Shown: positions 17,127-25,365, counted from the stretch's first letter. The stretch is 36,391 nucleotides of DNA from Candidatus Omnitrophota bacterium (GCA_021108075.1 JAIORP010000178.1:95811-132201), one strand, 5' to 3'. The notes: generated by a model from the sequence alone, not told the origin. A program made the numbers and translations.

Positions 17127-17223
17127 CGGGGCGATTTTGTCTTCAACTGTCGGTACTTAAACGAGGAATTAAGAATTTGATAATGGTTGATTTTATTTTG
17201 ATATATCATCCGGGTGCGAAGAA

Positions 17224-17256
17224 AAGGTCTGCGATCATCACGTAGACCTTTTTTTT
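17224..17256 (+). terminator. Rho-independent terminator after rpoD
   Basis: AAGGTCTGCG pairs with CGTAGACCTT around a 7-nt loop (one G-T pair), followed by a T-run of 8. It lies about 100 bp past the rpoD stop. Confidence 0.85.
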
Positions 17257-17445
17257 GGAGGAATTGTGTTATTATATACTTGTTTTTCATAAAAGGATTA
17301 ATATTGTACCAAATCCATTAATTAATTGTTTTATTTCAATTCTGAAAAGCAGAATCAGTTTTGGTAATTATTTAATGGAATTGGTATTAATTGTCAGTTT
17401 TAAGAAAAATATGTAAGGGTAAAAATATCTAATAGTGAGGGTATT
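17257..17445. other. Intergenic space between the rpoD terminator and the secreted protein gene
   Basis: It holds the first copy of an 80-bp palindromic repeat (17307-17386) and, after it, an AT-rich stretch with GTGAGGG just upstream of the next start codon. No gene or convincing promoter was seen. Confidence 0.6.
17307..17386. repeat. 80-bp palindromic dispersed repeat, copy 1 (MITE-like)
   Basis: It begins TACCAAATCCATTAA and ends TTAATGGAATTGGTA; these 15-bp arms are inverted repeats with one mismatch. The interior continues to pair imperfectly and closes on an inner hairpin ATTCTG-AAAAG-CAGAAT. Copy 2 at 36314-36391 matches 70 of 78 aligned positions with no gaps. It has no coding capacity. 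The termini and size are typical of miniature inverted-repeat elements or large REP-type hairpins. Confidence 0.85.
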
Positions 17446-18306
17446 ATGGTTAATTTTAAATTATTTATTCTGATGTGTTGTGTTAGCAGTTTATTGATAT
17501 GTTCACCAAAATTAGCATGGGCGGAAGGCTCTTCACAAATTTCGCCGGAGATCGTTGATCTTTGTAATAAGGTCATGATGAATGTTTATGAATATCTCAT
17601 TGAAAGCCAGCAAGAATATCGGGTTTTAAGAGAATTTAATCCTCAAACCCTTACGAAGAATGAATATGGCATCTATACGATTAATTATGTTTACGCGGAT
17701 CCATACACGCAGTGGCGAAATGTTAATTTTGAGATTGGGGTCAGCATCGTTGATATCAATGATCCCTTAATGTTTAAGGGTGAACCGATAACCATGTTGC
17801 TGGAGTTTCCATTGATTGGGATTAAGCTTTTGGCCTTTCAAAAAGACAGCATCAGTACAAGTCAATTTGATATTATGGTCCCGCTACGCAAATACGGCAA
17901 AATATTGTGGGATGCTCAGCAAGATTATATTTCGATTAAATTATCGCTTGTGCCGAAGAAAGAAAAATTTGTTGTTGGTGAACCGATTTCATTCACTGCG
18001 AGGTTGGAAAATTCAGGAAAAGTCAATGTTGTGCTTAAAAAGTTAAGTTCAAAGACGTTATTATTCACTTTTGACAATATTGACTGGAATCCTGTCAGTG
18101 CTGAGGCCGCTGCTGAAGGGGCGTTAGTGAAAGAGGTCATGTTGAGTCCCGGAGCCTTTTTTCAAAAGAATTTTAAGATTCAGGGAATACGGGAAGAACC
18201 AGGGGAATTAGAGATTTTTGCAACCTATGTTCGAACGATTAAAGGGATTCACCCTTCCGCCCGGATGAGCGTTCCTATTGTCGCGAAAGAGGAGCAACCA
18301 GAGTAG
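17446..18306 (+). CDS. Secreted protein of unknown function
   Basis: A 286-residue exported protein that I do not recognise. The N-terminus is a standard signal peptide (MVNFKLFILMCCVSSLLIC...) with a likely cleavage after AWA (about residue 26). The mature part has an alpha/beta section (about 30-160), then a beta-rich section from about 165 with SLVPKKEKFVVGEPISF and RLENSGKVNVVL. That pattern resembles immunoglobulin-like or BsuPI-type beta-sandwich domains that often bind proteins in the envelope. The start ATG has GAGGG upstream. It lies alone between the palindromic repeat and the tRNA genes, so context gives no functional clue. Confidence 0.75.
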   Translation: MVNFKLFILMCCVSSLLICSPKLAWAEGSSQISPEIVDLCNKVMMNVYEYLIESQQEYRVLREFNPQTLTKNEYGIYTINYVYADPYTQWRNVNFEIGVSIVDINDPLMFKGEPITMLLEFPLIGIKLLAFQKDSISTSQFDIMVPLRKYGKILWDAQQDYISIKLSLVPKKEKFVVGEPISFTARLENSGKVNVVLKKLSSKTLLFTFDNIDWNPVSAEAAAEGALVKEVMLSPGAFFQKNFKIQGIREEPGELEIFATYVRTIKGIHPSARMSVPIVAKEEQPE

Positions 18307-18337
18307 GATAAGGGGCTGATTTGGCTGCTTTATCCTC
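18304..18337 (+). terminator. Weak hairpin after the secreted protein gene
   Basis: AGGATAA pairs with TTATCCT around a ~17-nt loop, overlapping the stop codon of the secreted protein. No T-run follows, so termination is uncertain; it may be a 3'-end stabilising stem. Confidence 0.35.
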
Positions 18338-18346
18338 TGAAATTTG

Positions 18347-18375
18347 TTGAAAATGAATGTGGGTTGTGATACACT
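18347..18375 (+). promoter_or_regulatory. Sigma70 promoter for the tRNA pair
   Basis: TTGAAA (18347-18352), 17-bp spacer, TACACT (18370-18375), about 30 bp upstream of tRNA-Met. It probably drives both tRNAs and possibly the zinc-ribbon, RNase HI and rnpB genes beyond. Confidence 0.6.
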
Positions 18376-18404
18376 TAGAAACACTTTTTTTGACCGTTAC
18401 ATGA

Positions 18405-18478
18405 GGGCCCATAACTCAGTCGGTTAGAGTAGTTGACTCATAATCAATTAGTCCGGGGTTCGAGTCCCTGTGGGCCCA
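18405..18478 (+). tRNA. tRNA with CAU anticodon, probably elongator tRNA-Met
   Basis: A full cloverleaf of 74 nt: acceptor GGGCCCA/TGGGCCC, D-arm ACTC/GAGT, anticodon arm GTTGA-CTCATAA-TCAAT with anticodon CAU, T-arm CGGGG-TTCGAGT-CCCTG, discriminator A. The first acceptor pair is Watson-Crick, which argues against initiator tRNA. A CAU anticodon can also belong to tRNA-Ile2 (lysidine-modified), and the loop CTCATAA does not decide between them. The CCA end is not encoded. Confidence 0.93.
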
Positions 18479-18532
18479 GTTTATTAATTGAAATTTAGCT
18501 TATTGCGTTTTCAAATAATGGTTCATTCAAAT

Positions 18533-18606
18533 GGGCGCATGGCTCAGTTGGTTAGAGCGCTGCCTTCACATGGCAGAGACCGAAGGTTCAAGTCCTTCTG
18601 TGCCCA
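18533..18606 (+). tRNA. tRNA-Val (CAC)
   Basis: A full cloverleaf of 74 nt: acceptor GGGCGCA/TGTGCCC (one G-T pair), D-arm GCTC/GAGC, anticodon arm CTGCC-TTCACAT-GGCAG with anticodon CAC (reads GUG), T-arm GAAGG-TTCAAGT-CCTTC, discriminator A. No encoded CCA. It is 54 bp after the tRNA-CAU, so probably co-transcribed. Confidence 0.95.
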
Positions 18607-18637
18607 TTAGTAATATCTAAAGTTAAGGATGAAGTTT

Positions 18638-19363
18638 GTGTCAGATACGAATATTAAAGAACAATTAAAATTACTTGTTGCTGTTCAAGAGATCGATGCT
18701 GAAATTTATGAAATAAAACGATTGTTGAAAGAGAAGCCTGAGCAGATAGAAGTGTTAAGATTAGAATTTGAAAGTAAAAAGAAACACTTGAACGAACTTG
18801 AGGATAAGTATAAGGGAGTTCAAATCAAGCAAAAAGATTCTGAGTTGGATCTGAAGATAAAGGAAGATCTTATCGCGAAGTGCCAAACACAGCTTTCACA
18901 GATCAAGACAAACAAAGAGTATACGGCTAAGATTACAGAGATAGAAAGTATCAATGCCGATAAGTCCATTATAGAAGAACGCATTCTTTTATTTTTTGAT
19001 GACACGGATGCTGTTCAGGGAGAGATAAGCGAAGAAAAAGAGAATGTCGCCAGGGAAGAAAAGACGTACAATGAGGCCAAAAGTGTTGTCGAAAAAGAAA
19101 TGCGAGAGATGAAGATCCGATTGAATGAGCTTGAAAACAAAAAGAAAGAACGGACACAGGATATCAACCCGGATCTCTTACGGACATATGAAAAGATTCT
19201 GGCCCATAAAAAAGGGCTCGCTATTGTTCCTGTTATTGGAAATGTTTGTGGCGGGTGTTATATGAACATAACAAGTCAGCAAATTAATGTCTTAAAGATG
19301 TATTCTGAGATTTCCATGTGCGAAATTTGTGCCAGAATTATATTTATAAAGGAAGATTTTTGA
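18638..19363 (+). CDS. Coiled-coil protein with C4-type zinc ribbon
   Basis: A 241-residue cytoplasmic protein. About 180 residues are long antiparallel coiled coil (EIKRLLKEKPEQIEVL through EKEMREMKIRLNELENK). A C-terminal C4 zinc ribbon follows, with CGGC and, about 24 residues later, CEIC. This matches the widespread bacterial zinc-ribbon family thought to bind nucleic acid or act as an adaptor; no catalytic role is known. The GTG at 18638 is preferred because TAAGGA lies 8 nt upstream. The ATG at 18629 overlaps that site and is the alternative. It overlaps the following RNase HI gene by a few bases (TTGA), implying translational coupling. Linkage of this family with RNase HI, NIF3 and rnpB recurs in other bacteria. 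Confidence 0.88.
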   Translation: MSDTNIKEQLKLLVAVQEIDAEIYEIKRLLKEKPEQIEVLRLEFESKKKHLNELEDKYKGVQIKQKDSELDLKIKEDLIAKCQTQLSQIKTNKEYTAKITEIESINADKSIIEERILLFFDDTDAVQGEISEEKENVAREEKTYNEAKSVVEKEMREMKIRLNELENKKKERTQDINPDLLRTYEKILAHKKGLAIVPVIGNVCGGCYMNITSQQINVLKMYSEISMCEICARIIFIKEDF

Positions 19364-19818
19364 TAAAAATATTGAATATATATGTTGATGGTGCGTGTAC
19401 CGGGAATCCCGGTGAAGCGGCTATCGGCATCATCATGTATCATAATGGTGAAGTTGTTAATGAAATCTCTAAGCCTATTGGAGAAGCAACGAACAATATC
19501 GCGGAATATTCAGCCCTTGTCTATGCCCTTCAGGAAGCCTTAATGATGAAGGCTGAGAATATTCAGATACACACGGATAGTGAGCTCGTTTTTAAACAGG
19601 TTGCCGGCCGCTATAAAGTCAAGAACACTAGATTACAGTTTTTCCTTGATCAAGTGCGTTGTTTATCCCGGGGATTTAAGACGATTGACCTGAAGCAGAT
19701 CCCGAGGGAGGAGAATAAGGAAGCGGATAAGCTGGCTACGCAAGCAATAAAGAAAGATAAGCAGATCAAGATGGTTGCCTCAACTGTGCGCATTGCCAAT
19801 GGTAAAGTGCAGTCATAG
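19360..19818 (+). CDS. rnhA: Ribonuclease HI family protein
   Basis: It degrades the RNA strand of RNA-DNA hybrids. The 152-residue protein has all four catalytic acidic residues: D10 in YVDGACTGNPG, E49 in NIAEYSAL, D73 in HTDSELV and D123 in NKEADKLA. The start is a TTG at 19360: AAAGGA lies six nt upstream and the codon overlaps the preceding stop (TTGA). An upstream in-frame ATG at 19318 lies well inside the zinc-ribbon gene. The RNase H fold normally ends near residue 132. The last ~20 residues (from D133) are encoded by DNA that also forms P1, P2 and part of P3 of RNase P RNA. That tail is therefore probably a by-product of overlap rather than a functional domain. Confidence 0.93.
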   Translation: MIKILNIYVDGACTGNPGEAAIGIIMYHNGEVVNEISKPIGEATNNIAEYSALVYALQEALMMKAENIQIHTDSELVFKQVAGRYKVKNTRLQFFLDQVRCLSRGFKTIDLKQIPREENKEADKLATQAIKKDKQIKMVASTVRIANGKVQS

Positions 19819-20179
19819 AAGTTTGGGGAGGAAAGTCCGAGCTCCAGCGGATAATGTATCCTGGTAATGCAGGACATTTTTTGAACGATTAATGCGCGAG
19901 TATTTTTTGTTTGGGAGATAGGATTAGAGCTACAGTGACGATGCCTGCAATAATTTATTATATTGTTGCAGGAGTGAAACGAGCAATCTCTACATGGAGC
20001 AAGGCCAAATAGTGGGAAATTCATTTTACATGGGCGAAGTGATCCATTTCGTTTTTCAGCAATGAAAAAAATCTCTGGGTCGGCTGCAAGAGTTTGGAGA
20101 GCAATCTCCAAAGTGAGTTAAATAACCATCCTTTGAATTGATATTCAAAGCACATAACTCGGCTTACTGATCTGCTTAT
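19757..20179 (+). ncRNA. rnpB: RNase P RNA (type A)
   Basis: The catalytic RNA that trims tRNA 5' ends. Conserved blocks are GGGGAGGAAAGTCCGAGCTCC (from about 19824), GGAGCAAGGCCAAATAG (about 19998) and AACTCGGCTTACTGATC near the 3' end. The ends were set by pairing. P1 is a perfect 12-bp helix between 19757-19768 and 20168-20179. After an AG linker, P2 is ATGGTT (19771-19776) with AACCAT (20124-20129), the same P1-AG-P2 spacing as in E. coli. P3 then spans about 19777-19822. A perfect 8-bp hairpin (20131-20150) fits P19. The length is about 423 nt. The first 62 nt lie within the RNase HI coding region. Exact ends are inferred and no clear separate promoter was found. Confidence 0.92.
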
Positions 20180-20228
20180 ATTGATATCTAGAATATCCTA
20201 GCCAAATTTTATAAATAGGAGGATTATA

Positions 20229-20984
20229 ATGTCAGGACATTCAAAATGGGCAAGTATTAAACATAAAAAAGCGGCAACAGACGCAAAAAGAGGAGCTGCT
20301 TTTACCAAGGTTATTCGTGAAATTACCGCTATCGCCAGGTCTGGAGGCGGAAATCCTGAAACGAATCCATCTTTAAGGGCGGCGATAGACAGGGCTAGAA
20401 TGGTAAATATGCCCAAAGACAACATTGCGAACGCAATTAAGAAGGGTACTGGAGAGTTGCCAGGTATTTCATATGAAGAAGTAACATTTGACGCGTACGG
20501 TCCAGGTGGTGTGGCAATGCTTATTATGGGTCTGACAGATAATAAAAATAGAACGACGGCAGAAGTGAGAAATATATTATCGAAGAAAAATGGTAGTTTA
20601 GCTGGGCCTGGCGCGACATCATTTTTGTTCAGCAAAAAAGGATTTGTTTCAATTGAGAAAGACAAAGTAAGTGAAGATGACCTGATGGAAATCGTATTAG
20701 ATGCGGGTGCGGAAGATATCAATTCAGAAGGTCAAGGATATCATGAAGTGACTTGTGATATTGCCAGTCTTGAAGCCGTCAAAGGGGCTCTCACCGCTAA
20801 GGAGATTCCCACTGTTTCGGCTGAAATGACAATGATACCAAGCTCTACAGTTAAAGTTGTCGGTCAGGATGCTAAACAATTGTTAAGTCTGATGGAATTA
20901 TTAGAGGATCATGAAGACATTCAAAATGTTTATGCTAATTTTGACATCCCTGATGATGAACTGGATAAGTTGTCGGAAGGATAA
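20229..20984 (+). CDS. yebC: YebC/PmpR-family protein
   Basis: A 251-residue member of the YebC/TACO1 family, long described as transcription regulators and more recently linked to relief of ribosome stalling. The N-terminal signature MSGHSKWASIKHKKAATDAK and RGAAFTKVIREI are unmistakable, followed by NPSLRAAIDRARMVNMPKDNI and the C-terminal DDEL-containing acidic end. The start ATG follows AGGAGG at good spacing. It is the first gene of yebC-ruvC-ruvA, an order shared by many bacteria, 50 bp downstream of rnpB. Confidence 0.95.
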   Translation: MSGHSKWASIKHKKAATDAKRGAAFTKVIREITAIARSGGGNPETNPSLRAAIDRARMVNMPKDNIANAIKKGTGELPGISYEEVTFDAYGPGGVAMLIMGLTDNKNRTTAEVRNILSKKNGSLAGPGATSFLFSKKGFVSIEKDKVSEDDLMEIVLDAGAEDINSEGQGYHEVTCDIASLEAVKGALTAKEIPTVSAEMTMIPSSTVKVVGQDAKQLLSLMELLEDHEDIQNVYANFDIPDDELDKLSEG

Positions 20985-21019
20985 TCAAACTGAAGAGCGC
21001 TCACCGGGTAAAGATAGAT

Positions 21020-21514
21020 ATGATCGTTCTTGGTGTGGATCCCGGGCTTAAGGCAACAGGTTATAGTCTCTTGAAGAAAAAAGGAGACAACATCCATTTG
21101 CTTGAAGCGGGAACCATTGAACCAAAACAAAATGATCTTGTCCAAAATCGTATTTTTAAGATCTATCACAATCTCGATATTATTATTCAAGAATATAAGC
21201 CTGAATCTCTTGTTCTGGAAAAGTTGTATTCGCATACAAAGCATCCGATGACATCCAGTTTGCTCGGACAGGTTCGTGGCGTTGTCTGCTTGATTTGTGC
21301 GCAACAAAAGATTGAACTCATTGAATTAAGCGTGAAACGTGTCCGGAAAGCGATCACGGGAAATGGCAATGCGACAAAACAACAGGTTCGTCGGCTCATT
21401 GCGCATCATTTTGACCTGAAAGAAACCGTTTTAAAACTTGATGCGAGTGATGCTGCCGCCTTAGCCTTAGGTTATTTGCAGATGCATATGCTTGATTCGC
21501 GTTTAAAGATTTAA
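21020..21514 (+). CDS. ruvC: Holliday junction resolvase RuvC
   Basis: RuvC is the endonuclease that cuts Holliday junctions in homologous recombination and fork repair, as a dimer working with RuvAB. The 164-residue length is typical. The catalytic acidic residues are in the N-terminal MIVLGVDPGLKATGY (D7), LVLEKLYSH (Glu) and the C-terminal pair in DASDAAALALGY. Conserved SLLGQVRGV is present, as is the basic stretch IELSVKRVRKAITGNGNATK that contacts DNA. It lies 35 bp after yebC and 67 bp before ruvA. Confidence 0.95.
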   Translation: MIVLGVDPGLKATGYSLLKKKGDNIHLLEAGTIEPKQNDLVQNRIFKIYHNLDIIIQEYKPESLVLEKLYSHTKHPMTSSLLGQVRGVVCLICAQQKIELIELSVKRVRKAITGNGNATKQQVRRLIAHHFDLKETVLKLDASDAAALALGYLQMHMLDSRLKI

Positions 21515-21581
21515 GCTTGGGGGCCCGGTAGGATTTTCTTAGGTTCTTGACATTATAAATGTAGTTATAAAGGGTTGACGA

Positions 21582-22211
21582 ATGATTTGCCGAATAGCAG
21601 GTAAATTAGTTGAGCGCAGGGAGCAATCGCTCGTATTGGATGTCAATGGATTGTTCTATGATATCATCGTTCCTTTATCCGTCTTACAAAGAATCAATGA
21701 CACAAAAGATGAAAATGGGCTTGTGCATTTGGTCACTTACCATTATATTCAGATTGGCCCTTCAAAAGGCCTGCCTGTTCTCATTGGTTTTATCAATGAG
21801 ATTGAAAAAGATTTTTTTGAACATTTTATCAAAGTTTCTGGTATCGGACCTAAAGCAGCTGTTAAAGCCCTCAATAAGCCGATCTCGGAAATCACAGAAG
21901 CCATTGATCAGGGCAATGTGAAATTTCTCAAGACTTTATCCGGAATTGGGAATCAAAAGGCAAAGGAAATTGTAGCAAAGTTGCAGGGTAAGATCGGTAA
22001 ATTTGGACTGATCAAGGACCAGCAAACATCTTCAGCGTCGATTCAGGAACAGCCTGATTGGCAGGAAGAGGCTTTGTCTGTTTTGTTGCAACTTCAATAC
22101 AAAAAGCAGGAAGCTCATGATATGATATCTAAGGCATTAGAACGTTCTTCGCATATTCATTCGGCTGAAGATTTGTTAAATGAAATTTATAAACAGAAAG
22201 TGAATGGCTAA
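21582..22211 (+). CDS. ruvA: Holliday junction branch-migration protein RuvA
   Basis: RuvA binds the four-way junction and loads the RuvB motor. The 209-residue protein has the N-terminal OB fold (MICRIAGKLVER ... DVNGLFYDIIVP). Tandem helix-hairpin-helix motifs follow (KVSGIGPKAAVKAL and TLSGIGNQKAKEIVAKL), then a linker and the small C-terminal RuvB-binding helical domain (EEALSVLLQLQYKKQEA). The stop overlaps the scpB start (TAATG), so the two are translationally coupled. ruvB, often next, is not in this window. Confidence 0.95.
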   Translation: MICRIAGKLVERREQSLVLDVNGLFYDIIVPLSVLQRINDTKDENGLVHLVTYHYIQIGPSKGLPVLIGFINEIEKDFFEHFIKVSGIGPKAAVKALNKPISEITEAIDQGNVKFLKTLSGIGNQKAKEIVAKLQGKIGKFGLIKDQQTSSASIQEQPDWQEEALSVLLQLQYKKQEAHDMISKALERSSHIHSAEDLLNEIYKQKVNG

Positions 22212-23110
22212 TGACTGAACAATGTAAAAATAAAAATGAGGAAACAACACAACTGCAGGATAACGTCGTCACACCGGCATCAGGGCCGGAAGAGTTCCCG
22301 CAGCAAGCAGAGCACACGGATAGCCTCCAGGATGAAGCCGGCTCACAACGGGAAGCCGATCGGACGGATGATTTTATCAAAGGAGCTATTGAGACGTTGC
22401 TGTTTATCAGTGAAAACCCAGTTTCTTTAGAACAGATCCGGAAAGCTTTAGAGACTGTGACGGTGGCGGAGATTAAGCGATCTCTGGAGAGTCTGTCGGA
22501 TAATTATAATCAAAGTAAAAGAGGAATGATCATCCGTGAAATAGCCGGGGGTTACCAGATGTTGAGTAATTCCATGTATGCTCCGTATGTTAAGAATTTT
22601 TATAAAACAAAACATAAAGAAAAACTATCAAATCCGGCATTGGAATGTTTAGCGATAATCGCATATAAACAACCGGTAACACGTGCAGATATCGAGCTGA
22701 TCCGTGGTGTGAATTCTGACGGTATTGTGTCGCATTTAACGGATAAAGAATTAATCAAAGTTGTCGGGCGCAGAGACGTTCCTGGCAAACCATTTTTGCT
22801 TGGCACCACGAAACGATTTTTAGAGTATTTCGGTCTAAAGTCTTTAGACCAGCTTCCGCGTCTTGAGGAGTTTCCCGCGCTTGCCGAGAAAACCGAAGGG
22901 ATGAATGCTGATCAAGAAAGGGTTCGTGCTGATATTCCGCCCGCGGATGAAGTCTTAGAAAATGATGCGGTAGCGGAGGAAACCAAGCAGAACGTTCAGC
23001 CGTCGGAAGATCATCCCAGGACCGAAGCAAGCGATGAAATCAATCTTGAGGACCAGATGGATGCAGAGCAGCAAGATGTTTTGGATGAATCAAATCATAT
23101 TCATTCTTGA
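22211..23110 (+). CDS. scpB: Segregation and condensation protein B
   Basis: ScpB is the paired winged-helix subunit that binds ScpA and the SMC head in bacterial condensin. The conserved core (about 55-225) has FIKGAIETLLFISENPVSL, then YQMLSNSMYAPYVKNF, LSNPALECLAIIAYKQPVTRADIE and GRRDVPGKPFLLGTT, all family hallmarks. It is longer than usual (299 residues against about 180-220). The extra length is a polar, acidic N-terminal extension (1-52) and a strongly acidic C-terminal tail (about 225-299), both probably disordered. No scpA lies in the window, which is unusual because scpA commonly precedes scpB. The partner smc is at 7768 and also carries an acidic insert. Confidence 0.94.
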   Translation: MTEQCKNKNEETTQLQDNVVTPASGPEEFPQQAEHTDSLQDEAGSQREADRTDDFIKGAIETLLFISENPVSLEQIRKALETVTVAEIKRSLESLSDNYNQSKRGMIIREIAGGYQMLSNSMYAPYVKNFYKTKHKEKLSNPALECLAIIAYKQPVTRADIELIRGVNSDGIVSHLTDKELIKVVGRRDVPGKPFLLGTTKRFLEYFGLKSLDQLPRLEEFPALAEKTEGMNADQERVRADIPPADEVLENDAVAEETKQNVQPSEDHPRTEASDEINLEDQMDAEQQDVLDESNHIHS

Positions 23111-23164
23111 AATAGACATGATTATTGAGATATTGAGCCAGGTTGAAAAGGAGAAATTGACTGC

Positions 23165-24226
23165 ATGGACTTAAAAGAATTAAGGAAAAAAATTGATGCT
23201 CTTGACGCGCAATTAGTCAATTTACTGAACCAGAGATCAGAGGTCAGCAAACACATTGGGAAATTCAAACTGGCGCGCAAGCAAAGCATTTATGCCCCGG
23301 ACCGGGAACAAAAGGTTTTTGACGGCCTGGCGATGTTAAACCAGGGACCCTTGCCGGATGAAGCCTTAGTGGGGATTTACCGCGAAATTATGTCCAGTTC
23401 GCTAGCGTTAGAAAAACCATTGCAAATCGCCATGCTCGGGCAGGAGGGATCCTACACGTCAGCGGCGGCAAAGAAGAAGTTTGGCAGTCAAATTTCTTAT
23501 ATTCCCTGTATGAATATTGCCGAGGTCTTTCATAAGGTGGAGCATGGAGATTGTGATTACGGTGTTGTCGCAATTGAGAATTCGACGGAGGGCTCTGTCA
23601 GAAATACCTACGATTTATTTGTTGATTCAGAGTTGAAGATATGTTCACAGGTGATGGTTAAGATCGCCCATCATTTTATGTCAAAAACAAGTTTAAGAAA
23701 TATTAAGCGGATCTATTCACATCCGCAAGTTTTTGGACAATGCCGTCAGTGGCTGTGGAGCCATTTACCAGAAGCCAAACAGATTTGGGTCCAGTCAACA
23801 TCAGAAGGGGCAGAAATAGCTGCGCGAGAAAAGAATGCGGCGGCTATCGCTTCAAAGGAAACGGCCCGAACGACTAAGCTTAAAATATTGCACAGCAATA
23901 TTCAGGACATCCCGCATAACACAACAAAGTTTTTCGTGATTGCCCCGGAAGACGCGGCTCCTTCGGGAAATGATCGAACCTCAATTTTATTTTCCATTAA
24001 AGACAGGGTCGGGGCGCTCTATGGGATGTTGACCCCGTTCTATAAACATAAAATAAATTTAACAAAAATTGAATCACGTCCATCTAAGAAAAGAGTTTGG
24101 GATTATTATTTTTTTGTTGATTTTGAAGGTCATCGATTAGATAAGAACGTACAGAAAGCTTTATCACAATTAGATGAGATGTGCAAATACTTAAAAATTT
24201 TAGGATCTTATCCCGTCGTTAAATAG
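23165..24226 (+). CDS. pheA: Bifunctional chorismate mutase/prephenate dehydratase (P-protein)
   Basis: It converts chorismate to prephenate and then phenylpyruvate, the phenylalanine branch. The 353-residue protein has three domains. An AroQ-type chorismate mutase helix bundle (1-85) contains LRKKIDALDAQLVNLLNQR. The prephenate dehydratase domain (about 92-270) has LGQEGSYTSAAA, AIENSTEGSVRNTYDL and ASKETA. A C-terminal ACT domain with GALYGML and ESRPSKK (Glu303) is the Phe feedback site. The catalytic TRF motif reads Thr-Lys-Phe here (254-256), a conservative change. It is the first gene of a row of aromatic amino acid genes, 54 bp after scpB. Confidence 0.95.
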   Translation: MDLKELRKKIDALDAQLVNLLNQRSEVSKHIGKFKLARKQSIYAPDREQKVFDGLAMLNQGPLPDEALVGIYREIMSSSLALEKPLQIAMLGQEGSYTSAAAKKKFGSQISYIPCMNIAEVFHKVEHGDCDYGVVAIENSTEGSVRNTYDLFVDSELKICSQVMVKIAHHFMSKTSLRNIKRIYSHPQVFGQCRQWLWSHLPEAKQIWVQSTSEGAEIAAREKNAAAIASKETARTTKLKILHSNIQDIPHNTTKFFVIAPEDAAPSGNDRTSILFSIKDRVGALYGMLTPFYKHKINLTKIESRPSKKRVWDYYFFVDFEGHRLDKNVQKALSQLDEMCKYLKILGSYPVVK

Positions 24227-24258
24227 CGATACAGATGATATTGACGGGTCATAATACG

Positions 24259-25365
24259 ATGAAGGAAAAAATTAAAAAGTCTATATTGAAGGTCAAACCT
24301 TATGTGCCGGGCAAGCCGATAGAAGAAGTGAAGCGTGATTCAGGTTTGAAGCGTGTCATTAAGTTGGCTTCGAATGAAAATCCATACCCGCCTTCTCCAA
24401 AAGTTATAAAAGCAATTGAAAAAGCCGCAACGACAGTCAACCGGTATCCTTATAGTGATTGTTATTATCTAAAAGACGCTTTGGTTAAAAAATTAGGTGT
24501 TTCTTCATCACAGTTAATATTCGGGAACGGGTCAGACGAAATTATCCTTTTAGCTGTTCGAGCGTTTGTTCAACCGGGGGATGAAGTTGTCCTGGCAAAG
24601 CCGTCTTTTTTGATGTATTCCATCGATGCCCAGATTGAGGGTGCAGTTATAAAATCTATACCCGTTAAGAATTATCAGTATGATCTTCAAGCCATGAAAA
24701 GAGCGGTTACACCGATAACAAAATTGATTTTTTTAGGCAATCCGGATAATCCCGTCGGCACGTATTTTACTGATCAGGATGTGAGGAGTTTTCTAAAAGG
24801 ATTGCGCAAGGATATTCTTATCTTATTGGATGAAGCCTATTTTGAATATGTCGAGCAGAAAGATTATGTTGATTCCATCAAGCTGCTTTCTGAGTATCCG
24901 AATATTATCGTTACGCGCACGTTTTCAAAGATGTATGGCTTGGCCGGATTACGTGTCGGATATGGCATCTCCAGTGCGGAAGTTATTGATTTTCTAAACC
25001 GGATTCGTGATCCTTTCAATGTCAATTCGGTTGCCCAGGCAGCCGCTTTAGCCTGTCTAAAAGACAAATCCTACTATCGTCAGATAGCCACAGACATTCG
25101 CCAACAACGCGCTTATATTTATCAGGAATTAACTAAAATGGGCTTACAGTACGTCAGGACTTACACAAATTTTATTATTGTGCATATAGCTGAAGCCGAT
25201 AAGTATGTTGAGTTCTTACTCCATAGGGGCGTTATCGTCCGCAGTATGAGCGCGTGGGGATTACAAAATTGTTTTAGGCTTTCCATCGGCACACAGGCCG
25301 AGAACCGGCAATTTATTAACATTTTGAAACGTGCGTTAAAGGATATTAAGGAGCATAAATTGTGA
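24259..25365 (+). CDS. hisC: Histidinol-phosphate/aromatic aminotransferase (HisC family)
   Basis: A PLP-dependent class I/II aminotransferase of the HisC family, 368 residues from the ATG at 24259. That start gives the family's usual N-terminus, [15 protein letters not shown]; the in-frame ATG at 24235 would add eight residues and neither has a good ribosome site. Seen are [42 protein letters not shown] and the PLP lysine in [18 protein letters not shown] (Lys224). The canonical reaction is transamination of histidinol phosphate. Here it sits between pheA and aroF/tyrA with no histidine gene in sight, so it likely also, or mainly, transaminates phenylpyruvate and 4-hydroxyphenylpyruvate. The stop overlaps the aroF start (GTGA). 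Confidence 0.93.
   Translation: MKEKIKKSILKVKPYVPGKPIEEVKRDSGLKRVIKLASNENPYPPSPKVIKAIEKAATTVNRYPYSDCYYLKDALVKKLGVSSSQLIFGNGSDEIILLAVRAFVQPGDEVVLAKPSFLMYSIDAQIEGAVIKSIPVKNYQYDLQAMKRAVTPITKLIFLGNPDNPVGTYFTDQDVRSFLKGLRKDILILLDEAYFEYVEQKDYVDSIKLLSEYPNIIVTRTFSKMYGLAGLRVGYGISSAEVIDFLNRIRDPFNVNSVAQAAALACLKDKSYYRQIATDIRQQRAYIYQELTKMGLQYVRTYTNFIIVHIAEADKYVEFLLHRGVIVRSMSAWGLQNCFRLSIGTQAENRQFINILKRALKDIKEHKL

Noticed and set aside
19650..20111. A 153-codon minus-strand frame across the end of RNase HI and rnpB
   Set aside because: The opposite strand is explained by RNase HI and conserved RNase P RNA blocks; the translated product shows no domain.
20198..20722. A 174-codon minus-strand frame opposite yebC
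   Set aside because: Antisense to the unmistakable YebC N-terminus; its hydrophobic composition is a codon-shadow effect.
21545..21570. TTGACA and TATAAA near the ruvA start as a promoter
   Set aside because: The spacing is about 13 bp, too short for a sigma70 promoter; ruvA is probably read from upstream.
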